Part shown: one piece after another, positions 6,793 through 14,316 of the stretch | Layout: every line of letters starts with the position of its first letter | How positions within the stretch are numbered: the stretch's first letter is position 1 | Assembly: GCA_937907165.1 (NCBI GenBank) | Contig: CALCUH010000193.1 | Location: forward strand, 1 to 15,501 | DNA length: 15,501 nucleotides | Direction: 5' to 3' | From: an uncultured Bacteroidales bacterium | GTDB taxonomy: Bacteria; Bacteroidota; Bacteroidia; Bacteroidales; Paludibacteraceae | The notes under the pieces: model-generated | The model's input: the letters and a program-made list of their open reading frames with translations, nothing else | Told to the model about the DNA's origin: nothing | Databases searched by the model: none | Made by a program: the position numbers and the translations under genes

Positions 6793-8127
6793 ATGACCAT
6801 GGGCGCTAAGAAGAACTTCGTATTGGATACCAATGTTATCCTTCACGATTACAAGTGTATTTATAACTTCCAAGACAATGACATCTATTTACCGATTGTC
6901 GTTCTCGAGGAATTGGACAAGTTCAAAAAAGGAAATGACCAAATTAACTTCAACGCGCGTGAATTCGTGCGTGAGTTAGACTCCATAAGCGGCAGCAAAG
7001 ATATCTTCCAAAAAGGCGTGAATCTCGGCAAGGGACTCGGTAAGCTATTTATCGTCACAAGTTCCGAATATCCGGAGAAGATCGCGAAAGCCTTCTCGGA
7101 GAAGATTCCGGACCACAAGATTTTAGCTGTCGTGGATTTGGTTGAAAGACAGAATCCGAAGGTGAAGACGATTCTCGTCTCTAAGGATGTCAATTTAAGG
7201 ATGAAAGCCAGATCATTAGGCATCGAGGCGGAAGATTACAGCACGGACAAGGTCTCCAATGTGGACATGTTCGACAAGGCCCAAGAGGAATTCGACAACG
7301 TCGATTCCGAATTGATCGACCAATTGTACGCTTCTCCGGTCGGGTTGCCTCTAGAGACATTCAAATTGCAAGGCAAAGTTACAGCCAATGAATGTTTCAT
7401 CATGAAGAGCGACCGTTCCACCATCATGGCGCGCTACAACGCCAACACTAAGTTAGTGGAGAAGGTGAAGAAAGAGAGGGCGTTCGGCATCGAGGGCAGA
7501 AACGCTGAACAAGCATTCGCCTTGAACGCATTGTTGGACGACAACATCAAATTGGTGGCTATAACCGGACGAGCAGGAACTGGTAAAACGCTCTTGGCTC
7601 TCGCCGCCGCGCTTCAACAACACGAGAAGTACAAACAAATCCTTTTGGCAAGACCTATCGTGGCGATGTCTAACAAAGATTTGGGATTTCTGCCAGGCGA
7701 CGAGAAGCAGAAAGTGGCTCCATATATGCAGCCTCTCTTCGATAACTTGAACGTAATCAAGCACCAGTTCGGCCCAAGCAGCAAAGAACTGAAATTATTG
7801 GAGGACATGCAGAAGAGCGAGCAGCTCGTCATCGAAGCGTTAGCGTTCATCCGTGGACGTAGTTTGAGTGAAACTTACTTCATTGCCGACGAGGCGCAGA
7901 ACCTGACCCCTCATGAGGTGAAAACCATCATCACACGTGCGGGAGAGGGTTGTAAGATGGTATTCTGCGGAGATATCCAGCAGATCGATACCCCTTATTT
8001 GGACATGCAGTCTAACGGACTCGTCTATATGATAGACAAAATGAAAGGTCAAGACATTTTCGCACATGTCAATTTGATAAAAGGCGAACGTAGTTACTTG
8101 TCAGAGTTGGCAAGCTCACTATTGTAA
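6793..8127 (+). CDS. phoH: PIN domain-PhoH ATPase fusion (PhoH2-type)
   Basis: A cytosolic RNA-metabolism protein joining a PIN nuclease-like domain to a PhoH-type P-loop ATPase; related PhoH2 proteins unwind and cut RNA. The PIN domain covers about residues 8-150, with the acidic residues D12 (VLDTNVIL), E39/E40 (VVLEELDKF) and D132 (VSKDVNLRMKA). The PhoH domain covers about 230-440, with Walker A GRAGTGKT (259-266) and Walker B FIADEAQN (363-370). FCGDIQQID follows as sensor region. The length of 444 is usual for this fusion in Bacteroidota. Two in-frame ATGs (6793 and 6799) are equally possible, and there is no Shine-Dalgarno sequence. The gene is monocistronic, with a strong terminator at 8162-8198. 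The true RNA target is unknown. Confidence 0.93.
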   Translation: MTMGAKKNFVLDTNVILHDYKCIYNFQDNDIYLPIVVLEELDKFKKGNDQINFNAREFVRELDSISGSKDIFQKGVNLGKGLGKLFIVTSSEYPEKIAKAFSEKIPDHKILAVVDLVERQNPKVKTILVSKDVNLRMKARSLGIEAEDYSTDKVSNVDMFDKAQEEFDNVDSELIDQLYASPVGLPLETFKLQGKVTANECFIMKSDRSTIMARYNANTKLVEKVKKERAFGIEGRNAEQAFALNALLDDNIKLVAITGRAGTGKTLLALAAALQQHEKYKQILLARPIVAMSNKDLGFLPGDEKQKVAPYMQPLFDNLNVIKHQFGPSSKELKLLEDMQKSEQLVIEALAFIRGRSLSETYFIADEAQNLTPHEVKTIITRAGEGCKMVFCGDIQQIDTPYLDMQSNGLVYMIDKMKGQDIFAHVNLIKGERSYLSELASSLL

Positions 8128-8161
8128 GTTATAGTTTACAAATAAAAGGGCTTTTCTTTGT

Positions 8162-8198
8162 AATGTGGGAACCGCGAGTGCGAGTTCCCACATTTTTT
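8162..8198 (+). terminator. Strong terminator between phoH and era
   Basis: AATGTGGGAAC (8162-8172) pairs perfectly with GTTCCCACATT (8184-8194). The loop adds a further CGC/GCG stem closed by GAGT, with A8183 bulged. A T run to 8198 follows. Confidence 0.9.
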
Positions 8199-8242
8199 GA
8201 GAAGGCACTCGGTTAAGAATTTTTCAGTTGAAGGATTTTTGT

Positions 8243-8250
8243 TAATTTTG
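8243..8250 (+). promoter_or_regulatory. Promoter -7 box of the era-der operon; decides the era start
   Basis: TAATTTTG is a perfect TAnnTTTG match. It lies downstream of an in-frame TTG at 8197, so that upstream codon cannot be the translation start of this transcript. The implied transcript start near 8255-8257 puts the ATG at 8266 about 10 nt into the mRNA. Confidence 0.65.
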
Positions 8251-8265
8251 CAAAAATTTTCGGAA

Positions 8266-9147
8266 ATGCATAAATCAGGTTTTGTTAATATAGTCGGTAA
8301 CCCGAACGTCGGCAAATCAACGCTGATGAACGCTCTGGTAGGCGAACGGATTTCCATCATCACCTCCAAGGCGCAAACCACACGCCATAGAATCCTAGGC
8401 ATCGTGAACGGGGAAGATTTCCAAATTGTCTATTCCGACACGCCGGGAGTGCTTAAACCCAATTATAAACTGCAGGAATCAATGCTCAATTTCTCCACCA
8501 GCGCCCTCACCGACGCTGACGTGCTCCTCTATGTGACGGACGTCGTGGAGAATGCGGAGAAGAACGCGGACTTCATCGAGAAAGTTAAGAAACAAAAGGC
8601 GCCAGTCTTGTTGATTATCAATAAAATAGACCTAACGGACCAGCCTAAACTGATCGAATTGGTGGAGAAGTGGAAAGGCATCTTGCCCGACGCCGAAATC
8701 ATCCCGATTTCAGCGCAAAACGATTTCAACCTCGACTACTTGCTCAAGCGCATCAAGAGCTTGTTACCCGATTCCCCGCCATTCTTCGAAAAGGACGCCC
8801 TTACGGACAAACCAGCGAGATTCTTCGTGACGGAGATCATCCGTGAAAAAATTCTCACGAACTACGATAAGGAGATTCCTTATTCCGTGGAAGTGGTGGT
8901 GGAGAGTTTCAAGGAAGACAACAAGCTTATCCGCATCAACGCGGTCATCTACGTCGAGCGCGACTCCCAAAAGGGAATCATCATCGGTCAAGGCGGTAAA
9001 ATGCTCAAGAAAGTGGGCATAGAGGCAAGAAAGGACATCGAGACGTTCTTCGACAAGAAAGTATTCCTCGAACTATTCGTCAAAGTGGAAAAAGACTGGC
9101 GGAACAAAGACAAAGACTTGAAAGATTTCGGCTATCAACCCGAGTAA
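8266..9147 (+). CDS. era: GTPase Era
   Basis: An essential GTPase that binds the 3' end of 16S rRNA and assists 30S subunit maturation. With the ATG at 8266 the protein is 293 residues. G1 GNPNVGKS is at 11-18, the G2 threonine in QTTRHR about 37-42, G3 DTPG at 58-61 and G4 NKID at 119-122. The C-terminal KH domain holds IIIGQGGKMLKKVG and ends with a VEKDWRNK-type tail. This start was chosen because MHKSGFVNIVGNPNVGKS is the usual N-terminus and because the promoter box lies only 15 bases upstream. The in-frame extension to the TTG at 8197 contains the promoter and is not coding. der follows after 36 bases, so the two probably form an operon. Confidence 0.96.
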   Translation: MHKSGFVNIVGNPNVGKSTLMNALVGERISIITSKAQTTRHRILGIVNGEDFQIVYSDTPGVLKPNYKLQESMLNFSTSALTDADVLLYVTDVVENAEKNADFIEKVKKQKAPVLLIINKIDLTDQPKLIELVEKWKGILPDAEIIPISAQNDFNLDYLLKRIKSLLPDSPPFFEKDALTDKPARFFVTEIIREKILTNYDKEIPYSVEVVVESFKEDNKLIRINAVIYVERDSQKGIIIGQGGKMLKKVGIEARKDIETFFDKKVFLELFVKVEKDWRNKDKDLKDFGYQPE

Positions 9148-9183
9148 CGTTAGCTGATACCGTAACCCAAAAGAAAGAAAGAA

Positions 9184-10497
9184 ATGAGTAATTTAGTAGC
9201 TATAGTAGGAAGACCCAACGTGGGCAAATCAACCTTATTCAACAGATTGACGCAAACCCGCAAAGCCATCGTAAATGACGAGGCCGGCACCACCCGCGAC
9301 CGCCAATACGGTAAAGTGGAGTGGAACGGTGTGGAATTCTCCATTGTAGACACCGGCGGTTGGGTCGTCAATTCGGACGATATCTTCGAGGAGGAGATCC
9401 GCAAACAGGTGAACATCGCCATCGAGGAGGCTGACGTCATCCTCTTCGTCGTAGACGTCACAAACGGCATGACGGACCTTGACGAGCAAGTAGGACAGAT
9501 TCTCCGTAAAAATAAAAAACCGGTAATCGTCATCTGCAACAAGGTGGACAATTACGATCTGCAATATGACGCCGCCGAATTCTATAAACTAGGATTGGGC
9601 GATCCTCAATGCATATCATCTATTTCTGGATCGGGAACAGGTGATCTCTTGGACCTCGTCTTGGAAAAATTGCCTAAGAAGAAGGACGAGGTCATAGAAG
9701 ACGAATTGCCTCGCGTGGCTATCGTCGGACGTCCGAATGCGGGAAAATCATCCATCATCAACGCTTTTATGGATGAAGACAGATATATCGTGACGGACAT
9801 CGCGGGAACCACCCGTGACAGTATCCACACACGTTACACGAAATTCGGCTATGACTTCTATCTGGTAGACACCGCCGGAATACGCAAAAAAGGGAAGGTG
9901 ACGGAAGACCTCGAATACTTCTCCGTGATCCGATCCATCCGCTCCATCGAGGACTCCGACGTCTGCGTTCTGATGATAGACGCCACAAGAGGAATCGAAG
10001 CGCAAGACATGAACATCGTCCAACTCATCCAAAAGAACAAGAAGGGCATCGTGGTCTGCGTGAACAAATGGGACTTGATTAAGGAAAAGGATTCCAAATC
10101 GACCCTTACCATGGAGAAGGCGATCAGAGAGCGTCTCGCTCCGTTCGATGACTTCCCAATCGTCTTCACATCCGCTTTGACGAAGCAAAGAATCTTCAAA
10201 GTGATCGAAGCCGCGATGGAAGTGTATAATAACAGGAAACAGAAGATCTCCACCAGCAAGCTGAACGAATACTTCCTGCCGCTGATAGAGAACTATCCGC
10301 CACCGTCCACAAAGGGAAAATACATCAAGATCAAGTATGTGACGCAGTTGCCTAACACACAGATTCCGTCCTTCGTTTTCTATGCGAACCTTCCACAATA
10401 TGTGAAAGAGCCTTATAAACGATTCTTGGAGAACAAGATGAGGGAGCAATGGAATCTGACGGGTACGCCAATCAATTTATTCGTCAGACAGAAATAA
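9184..10497 (+). CDS. der: Ribosome biogenesis GTPase Der (EngA), double GTPase
   Basis: An essential tandem GTPase needed for 50S subunit assembly. The first G domain has GRPNVGKS (9-16), a TTRD G2 region (36-39), DTGG (56-59) and NKVD (119-122). The second has GRPNAGKS (182-189), TTRDS, DTAG and NKWD. A KH-like C-terminal domain follows (FLPLIENYPPPSTKGKYIKIKYVTQ). The length of 437 matches the family. It lies 36 bases after era with no terminator between, and a clear terminator follows at 10505-10541. No strong Shine-Dalgarno sequence is seen; AAGAAAGAAAGAA precedes the ATG. Confidence 0.97.
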   Translation: MSNLVAIVGRPNVGKSTLFNRLTQTRKAIVNDEAGTTRDRQYGKVEWNGVEFSIVDTGGWVVNSDDIFEEEIRKQVNIAIEEADVILFVVDVTNGMTDLDEQVGQILRKNKKPVIVICNKVDNYDLQYDAAEFYKLGLGDPQCISSISGSGTGDLLDLVLEKLPKKKDEVIEDELPRVAIVGRPNAGKSSIINAFMDEDRYIVTDIAGTTRDSIHTRYTKFGYDFYLVDTAGIRKKGKVTEDLEYFSVIRSIRSIEDSDVCVLMIDATRGIEAQDMNIVQLIQKNKKGIVVCVNKWDLIKEKDSKSTLTMEKAIRERLAPFDDFPIVFTSALTKQRIFKVIEAAMEVYNNRKQKISTSKLNEYFLPLIENYPPPSTKGKYIKIKYVTQLPNTQIPSFVFYANLPQYVKEPYKRFLENKMREQWNLTGTPINLFVRQK

Positions 10498-10504
10498 AAA
10501 TGAC

Positions 10505-10541
10505 AAAGGGAAGTTCCAAGAGATGGGGCTTCCCTTTTTTT
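10505..10541 (+). terminator. Terminator of the era-der operon
   Basis: AAAGGGAAG (10505-10513) pairs perfectly with CTTCCCTTT (10529-10537), and the T run continues to 10541. It starts 8 bases after the der stop codon. Confidence 0.9.
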
Positions 10542-10783
10542 GTTATGTGTGGGCAATAAAATCTCTACCTTGACGTATTTAAAAGTGGGTGACGTTAAAA
10601 GAGAGGAAAGCCCATTGAACCAGACATCTACTTAGATATTAAATCGCATACATAGAAAATTCTTGATGGTATAAGGCATCATTTTATCAAATATCACAGA
10701 AGACAATCTTCATCATTTTGGGCAAATTCTGGGACGATACCGATTAACAAATGACTAAAAACAACGCATTTATAACGTTATAT
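10542..10783. other. Intergenic region without recognisable content
   Basis: There is no gene, RNA or strong hairpin in this stretch. TGACGT occurs twice 20 bases apart (10572-10577, 10592-10597), and GATG...CATC forms a weak 4-bp inverted repeat near 10665-10680. Neither is convincing as a site. Confidence 0.4.
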
Positions 10784-10814
10784 TTGACATATTCGCAAAT
10801 AATAAGTACTTTTG
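10784..10814 (+). promoter_or_regulatory. Promoter of the DUF2157-polysaccharide operon; decides the first start codon
   Basis: TTG (10784-10786), a 20-base spacer and TACTTTTG (10807-10814) give a full match to the Bacteroidota -33/-7 pattern, with the same 20-base spacing as the tRNA-Val promoter here. The in-frame TTG codon at 10812 lies inside the -7 box and cannot be translated from this promoter, so the ATG at 10881 is the likely start. The leader is about 60 nt. Confidence 0.75.
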
Positions 10815-10842
10815 CAGAGTTTTGGGAGGTTGCTCAAATCAA

Positions 10843-10878
10843 ATGAAAATAAAAGGTGGCTTAAAAAAGGTTTCTTAA
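10843..10878 (+). CDS. Possible 11-codon leader ORF upstream of the DUF2157 gene
   Basis: ATG at 10843 opens a lysine-rich ORF of 11 codons (MKIKGGLKKVS) ending at TAA 10876-10878, two bases before the ATG of the membrane protein gene. GGGAGG (10824-10829) lies 13 bases upstream, a loose distance for a ribosome site. It may be a coupling or leader peptide, or chance in a short AT-rich leader. Confidence 0.2.
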   Translation: MKIKGGLKKVS

Positions 10879-10880
10879 AT

Positions 10881-12158
10881 ATGAAAAGAATAATAGATAC
10901 GCAGGAATTGGTCGATAAACAGGTCATCAGCGAGGAGGTCGCCAACGACATCATCCATTACTACCAGAATAAAAAAAGCGCCATGAGCAACGCATCGTTG
11001 CCCCTCGTCATCGTCGCCATCCTCTTCATCGTAACAGGAAGCATCTTCCTAATAACGAACAATTGGGAGGTTATTCCCCATTTTTTTCAAGTCATCATTG
11101 CGCTCCTGCCTTTGGTCATCAGCACGACCGGCTGTTACCATGTGTACAAACACAAATTCGAGAGTAGAGTATGGAAAGAGAGCGCATGCGTCCTCCATTG
11201 TTTTTCCCTATATGCCACCTTCATAATTATCAATGGAATATATAGCACCGAGATATCTCCATATTATGTATTCATCTTGCTTGCCATCCTCTGTTATCCA
11301 CTCGTTTTCCTTTTCCAATCGGTGATATCGTCATCATTGATCATAGCGACGGCATGTCTATTCTCTGAAAAATCATCCGAATTTACCCAGTTGCTTCTTC
11401 CCATCATAGGAATCATAGACCTCTATTTCTTGTACGATTTCTACTATAAGAAACACAACACATTTCTTTGTAAGTTCAGGACAGCCGTTCTTCCCATCCT
11501 CATCTTCTTATCATGGATATTATATTATGAAATCATAGATAATTTGTTTGACAGTAAGGATAACGATTCGATTATAACAACAGTTTCAATAATCGTATCC
11601 TGTTGGGGTTTTTCGCTTCACACATGGATAAGGGATTCCAAAAATATCGCGAGCAACGCCACCATGCTTAAAATCGGTTCATTCGTCGCGATATATATAT
11701 TAATTTCATTTGAGGGTGTGGCGAATAAGTTTCGTAAACTCGACGAAATCGAAATATTCACGGCTTTAAATATCATCCTATTGATATCCTCCATCGTATT
11801 ATTCCTCGCATCCATTTATTACAAAAAAAAGAGAGGAAAGCTCATCGAATCAGACGAATGGGTGGCGTTGCTGTCAATCCCTGTCATTATAGGCGCATCC
11901 TTTACGACAAACGACACCTGCCACCTAATCACCACCATACTCTTAGCGCTCTACTTAGGATATCTCACCTACACAAGCATCCGAACACATGACTTAGTAA
12001 AACTCAATACCGTGCTGGTCGGATGGTACGCCTATATGTTCCAAACGATGGAGATGCATAAATTAACATCCGGAACCATAGGTGTTTTCTCAATCGCATG
12101 GGGTGTCATCCTCATCCTCATCAATTATTACTTACACGCTAAAAGGAGGAATGTCTAA
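10881..12158 (+). CDS. DUF2157 family polytopic inner-membrane protein
   Basis: A 425-residue membrane protein of unknown function. The N-terminal ~40 residues are soluble and carry the DUF2157-type helical pattern (TQELVDKQVISEEVANDIIHYYQ). From about residue 37 on there are roughly eleven or twelve hydrophobic segments, beginning SLPLVIVAILFIVTGSIFLI and ending GVFSIAWGVILILINYYL before a basic tail (HAKRRNV). Start at ATG 10881: a longer in-frame reading from TTG 10812 would begin inside the promoter. The stop overlaps the ribosome-site region of the next gene, so the two are translationally coupled. In other bacteria DUF2157 proteins are often paired with GDYXXLXY proteins, and the same pairing seems to hold here. 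Transport, sensing and envelope roles are all unproven. Confidence 0.8.
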   Translation: MKRIIDTQELVDKQVISEEVANDIIHYYQNKKSAMSNASLPLVIVAILFIVTGSIFLITNNWEVIPHFFQVIIALLPLVISTTGCYHVYKHKFESRVWKESACVLHCFSLYATFIIINGIYSTEISPYYVFILLAILCYPLVFLFQSVISSSLIIATACLFSEKSSEFTQLLLPIIGIIDLYFLYDFYYKKHNTFLCKFRTAVLPILIFLSWILYYEIIDNLFDSKDNDSIITTVSIIVSCWGFSLHTWIRDSKNIASNATMLKIGSFVAIYILISFEGVANKFRKLDEIEIFTALNIILLISSIVLFLASIYYKKKRGKLIESDEWVALLSIPVIIGASFTTNDTCHLITTILLALYLGYLTYTSIRTHDLVKLNTVLVGWYAYMFQTMEMHKLTSGTIGVFSIAWGVILILINYYLHAKRRNV

Positions 12159-12159
12159 A

Positions 12160-13317
12160 ATGAAGGAATTCAATAAAAAACAATTACTGATAGCGGCGCT
12201 GGCGCTGCCGCTTCTTCTCGCATCATACTGGATTATCCGTTGTCAAATTACCAGCGGAGCGGAGCATACTTTCAAATTAGCCATTACGGAAAAAACAAAT
12301 CTGGATGATTATAGTTTTGATATATATTACGAAGACTCGGTACCTGCATACAAATGGAGAAAAGAGGATTGCTACGTCTCTTTCCATACAGATGAGGACG
12401 GAGTATCCCATCCTTCGGGAGTGAATTTGTTCCCTCCTTTATGCAAGACTTCCATCCATACCGATCACTATGAGTTATTTACCAATAGTAACACCCCCCT
12501 TGAATCCGTATGCACAAGAACATACGAGACCGATGTGAAAAATTATTTTTGGATAGACCGACTCATCGCAAAAGCGTTTAAAGAGGGGAAAAAGGTCTAC
12601 GCCGTAGTCGATGTGAAAAAATATAAAAGCCAAGTCTCGTCCATAGAAATCGAAGGAAAAGATGTCGTCGGTATGATACCAAACGCCTTACAGCATCCTG
12701 ACGAGATGTTGAACACGATGGCAACCCGAATCGGGGAACGTGTGGAAAAGAAATGCGCAACAGATTATTGCGATCCACACAACGAACTCAATCATATGCG
12801 TGAAATAACGAACGCCGTCATCTCCTCTTATCTACTTGAGGCAATAAAATATCTTTGGAACGAAAGGAAACAAGACTCCTCATTCGTCGCCATGGTTAAG
12901 GCAAAAGCGGTGGAATGCTATTTCACCTATAATAAGTTAGCGTATAACGATATGTTCAGCAATGCGGTCAGTCAACTCGCCTCGTCGTACTATTTGGTAA
13001 ACGAAGATAACTACCAAGCCTTATTTGAGATATTCAAGCAAGACGGAGAAAAAAATGAGTACCACAGATTGTTCGACGATTTCTATAACGATCATTATCT
13101 AGAACATAGAAATTCGCATAGAGACAGTTGCATGCACGAATACATAACCAAAATCAAAGAGTTGACGTATAACGAAGAACTATACCCAAAAAAACTCGAC
13201 AACATCGGATTTTGGGTAAGAAGATGGGAGGACGGAAGTGCGAAAACCATTTACGAGGTTCTTCAAGAGATTGACGAAAGAAGGTCCACTTGTCGACGTC
13301 CGGGCATTATAAAATAA
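12160..13317 (+). CDS. Divergent, enlarged GDYXXLXY-like membrane-anchored protein
   Basis: A 385-residue protein with one N-terminal membrane segment (about 7-26) and the rest probably outside the membrane. Residues 31-60 (TSGAEHTFKLAITEKTNLDDYSFDIYYEDS) fit the region of GDYXXLXY proteins after the anchor: DDYSFDIY (49-56) keeps D, Y and the final Y but lacks the G and L. KKVYAVVDV (144-152) followed by SIEIEG resembles that family's second strand pair. About 200 C-terminal residues, mostly helical and with scattered cysteines, exceed the usual ~170-residue family length and match nothing I recognise. GGAGG at 12145-12149, rare in this phylum, is 10 bases before ATG 12160; ATG 12151, overlapping the upstream gene, is the alternative. 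The 3' end overlaps the reading frame of the glycosyltransferase if that starts at TTG 13290. Confidence 0.6.
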   Translation: MKEFNKKQLLIAALALPLLLASYWIIRCQITSGAEHTFKLAITEKTNLDDYSFDIYYEDSVPAYKWRKEDCYVSFHTDEDGVSHPSGVNLFPPLCKTSIHTDHYELFTNSNTPLESVCTRTYETDVKNYFWIDRLIAKAFKEGKKVYAVVDVKKYKSQVSSIEIEGKDVVGMIPNALQHPDEMLNTMATRIGERVEKKCATDYCDPHNELNHMREITNAVISSYLLEAIKYLWNERKQDSSFVAMVKAKAVECYFTYNKLAYNDMFSNAVSQLASSYYLVNEDNYQALFEIFKQDGEKNEYHRLFDDFYNDHYLEHRNSHRDSCMHEYITKIKELTYNEELYPKKLDNIGFWVRRWEDGSAKTIYEVLQEIDERRSTCRRPGIIK

Positions 13318-14297
13318 TTTCAAAACATCGTATCGCCGTGGTATCTATCATCGTAGCCATATATCAAGCAGAGCCTTACCTCAGACGTTGCGTCGACAGC
13401 ATCCTCGCACAAACCTACCGTGACATAGAGGTATTGCTTATCGATGACGGTTCGACCGACAAGAGCGGCGCGATATGCGACGAATATGCGACGAAAGATC
13501 CTAGGGTGAAAGTATTCCACAAAGCGAACGAAGGGGTCTCCTCCACACGACAGTTCGGTCTCGACAAATGCGACGGAGAGTTCTCCATCCATTGCGACCC
13601 AGACGATTGGATTGAGCCGGATATGATTGAGACACTCTGCGCAAAAGCGACGGAAACAGGGGCGGACATAGTGATGTGCGATATGTCATGGGACTATCAA
13701 GACCACTCCGAAATCAGCAAGCAAGAGCCTGCCTCCTTAGAAGCCTCAACCATTCTTTCCGAGATGTATTTCCACATATCTTCCAGTCTCTGCAACAAAC
13801 TCATCAGACAAGAATGCTACAAGCGGAACCACATTCGCTATCCGCAAGGCATCCACTACGTGGAGGATATGTACATCCTACTCGAACTGCTCTGCCACGA
13901 CCCGAAAGTGGCTTACGTTCCCCAAGCATTCTACCACTACGACCGCTACACCAACAGCGGAAGCCTCACCCGCCGTCTGAACGTGAAAGAATACAAACGA
14001 GGTGTGGATTACATCAACGAACATATCGACCACACACGCTACAAAGACATCTTCCGTCTGAAATGCGACGTGCTCTTCGAAGCGTACTACAACAAAATGG
14101 AGAAACGTGAATTCCGCTCGATATATCCCGAAATCCACCACCAACTTCTGATGACGGGTCTGAGCCACCCCACACAAAACTGGAAACACGTGGAAGTAGG
14201 CTTGGCTCTACACCATCTTCCTCTCTTGGGGAAAGTCTACGCCAAGAGCGTCAGAAAGCTCTCTCAAATAAAAAAAGGATTACAAGGAAGGTCATAA
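13290..14297 (+). CDS. Family 2 glycosyltransferase (GT-A fold), non-ATG start
   Basis: A 335-residue inverting GT2 enzyme, likely adding a sugar to a surface polysaccharide on the cytoplasmic side of the membrane. Visible motifs (numbered from TTG 13290) are VVSIIVAIYQAEPYLRRCVDSILAQTY (17-43), the nucleotide-sugar site IDDGSTD (51-57), EGVSSTRQFGLD, the metal site CDPDDW (102-107) and the catalytic-base region VEDMYIL near 190. No ATG exists in frame before the GT2 core. Candidates are TTG 13290, with AAGG five bases upstream and 28 bases of overlap with the previous gene, and GTG 13338, which would give MVSIIVAIYQ, close to the usual GT2 N-terminus. I cannot decide between them. The sugar is unknown. 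The flippase gene follows after 19 bases. Confidence 0.88.
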   Translation: MSTSGHYKIISKHRIAVVSIIVAIYQAEPYLRRCVDSILAQTYRDIEVLLIDDGSTDKSGAICDEYATKDPRVKVFHKANEGVSSTRQFGLDKCDGEFSIHCDPDDWIEPDMIETLCAKATETGADIVMCDMSWDYQDHSEISKQEPASLEASTILSEMYFHISSSLCNKLIRQECYKRNHIRYPQGIHYVEDMYILLELLCHDPKVAYVPQAFYHYDRYTNSGSLTRRLNVKEYKRGVDYINEHIDHTRYKDIFRLKCDVLFEAYYNKMEKREFRSIYPEIHHQLLMTGLSHPTQNWKHVEVGLALHHLPLLGKVYAKSVRKLSQIKKGLQGRS

Positions 14298-14316
14298 CGA
14301 ATAGACAAACAATAGC

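Noticed and set aside
6793..8127. PIN-PhoH gene as part of a toxin-antitoxin locus
   Set aside because: No small antitoxin gene precedes it; a solitary PIN-PhoH protein of this length is usual in the phylum.
9748..10449. 233-residue minus-strand reading frame opposite der
   Set aside because: It is the mirror of der codon usage, has no recognisable domain, and the second G domain and KH-like domain of Der cover the region.
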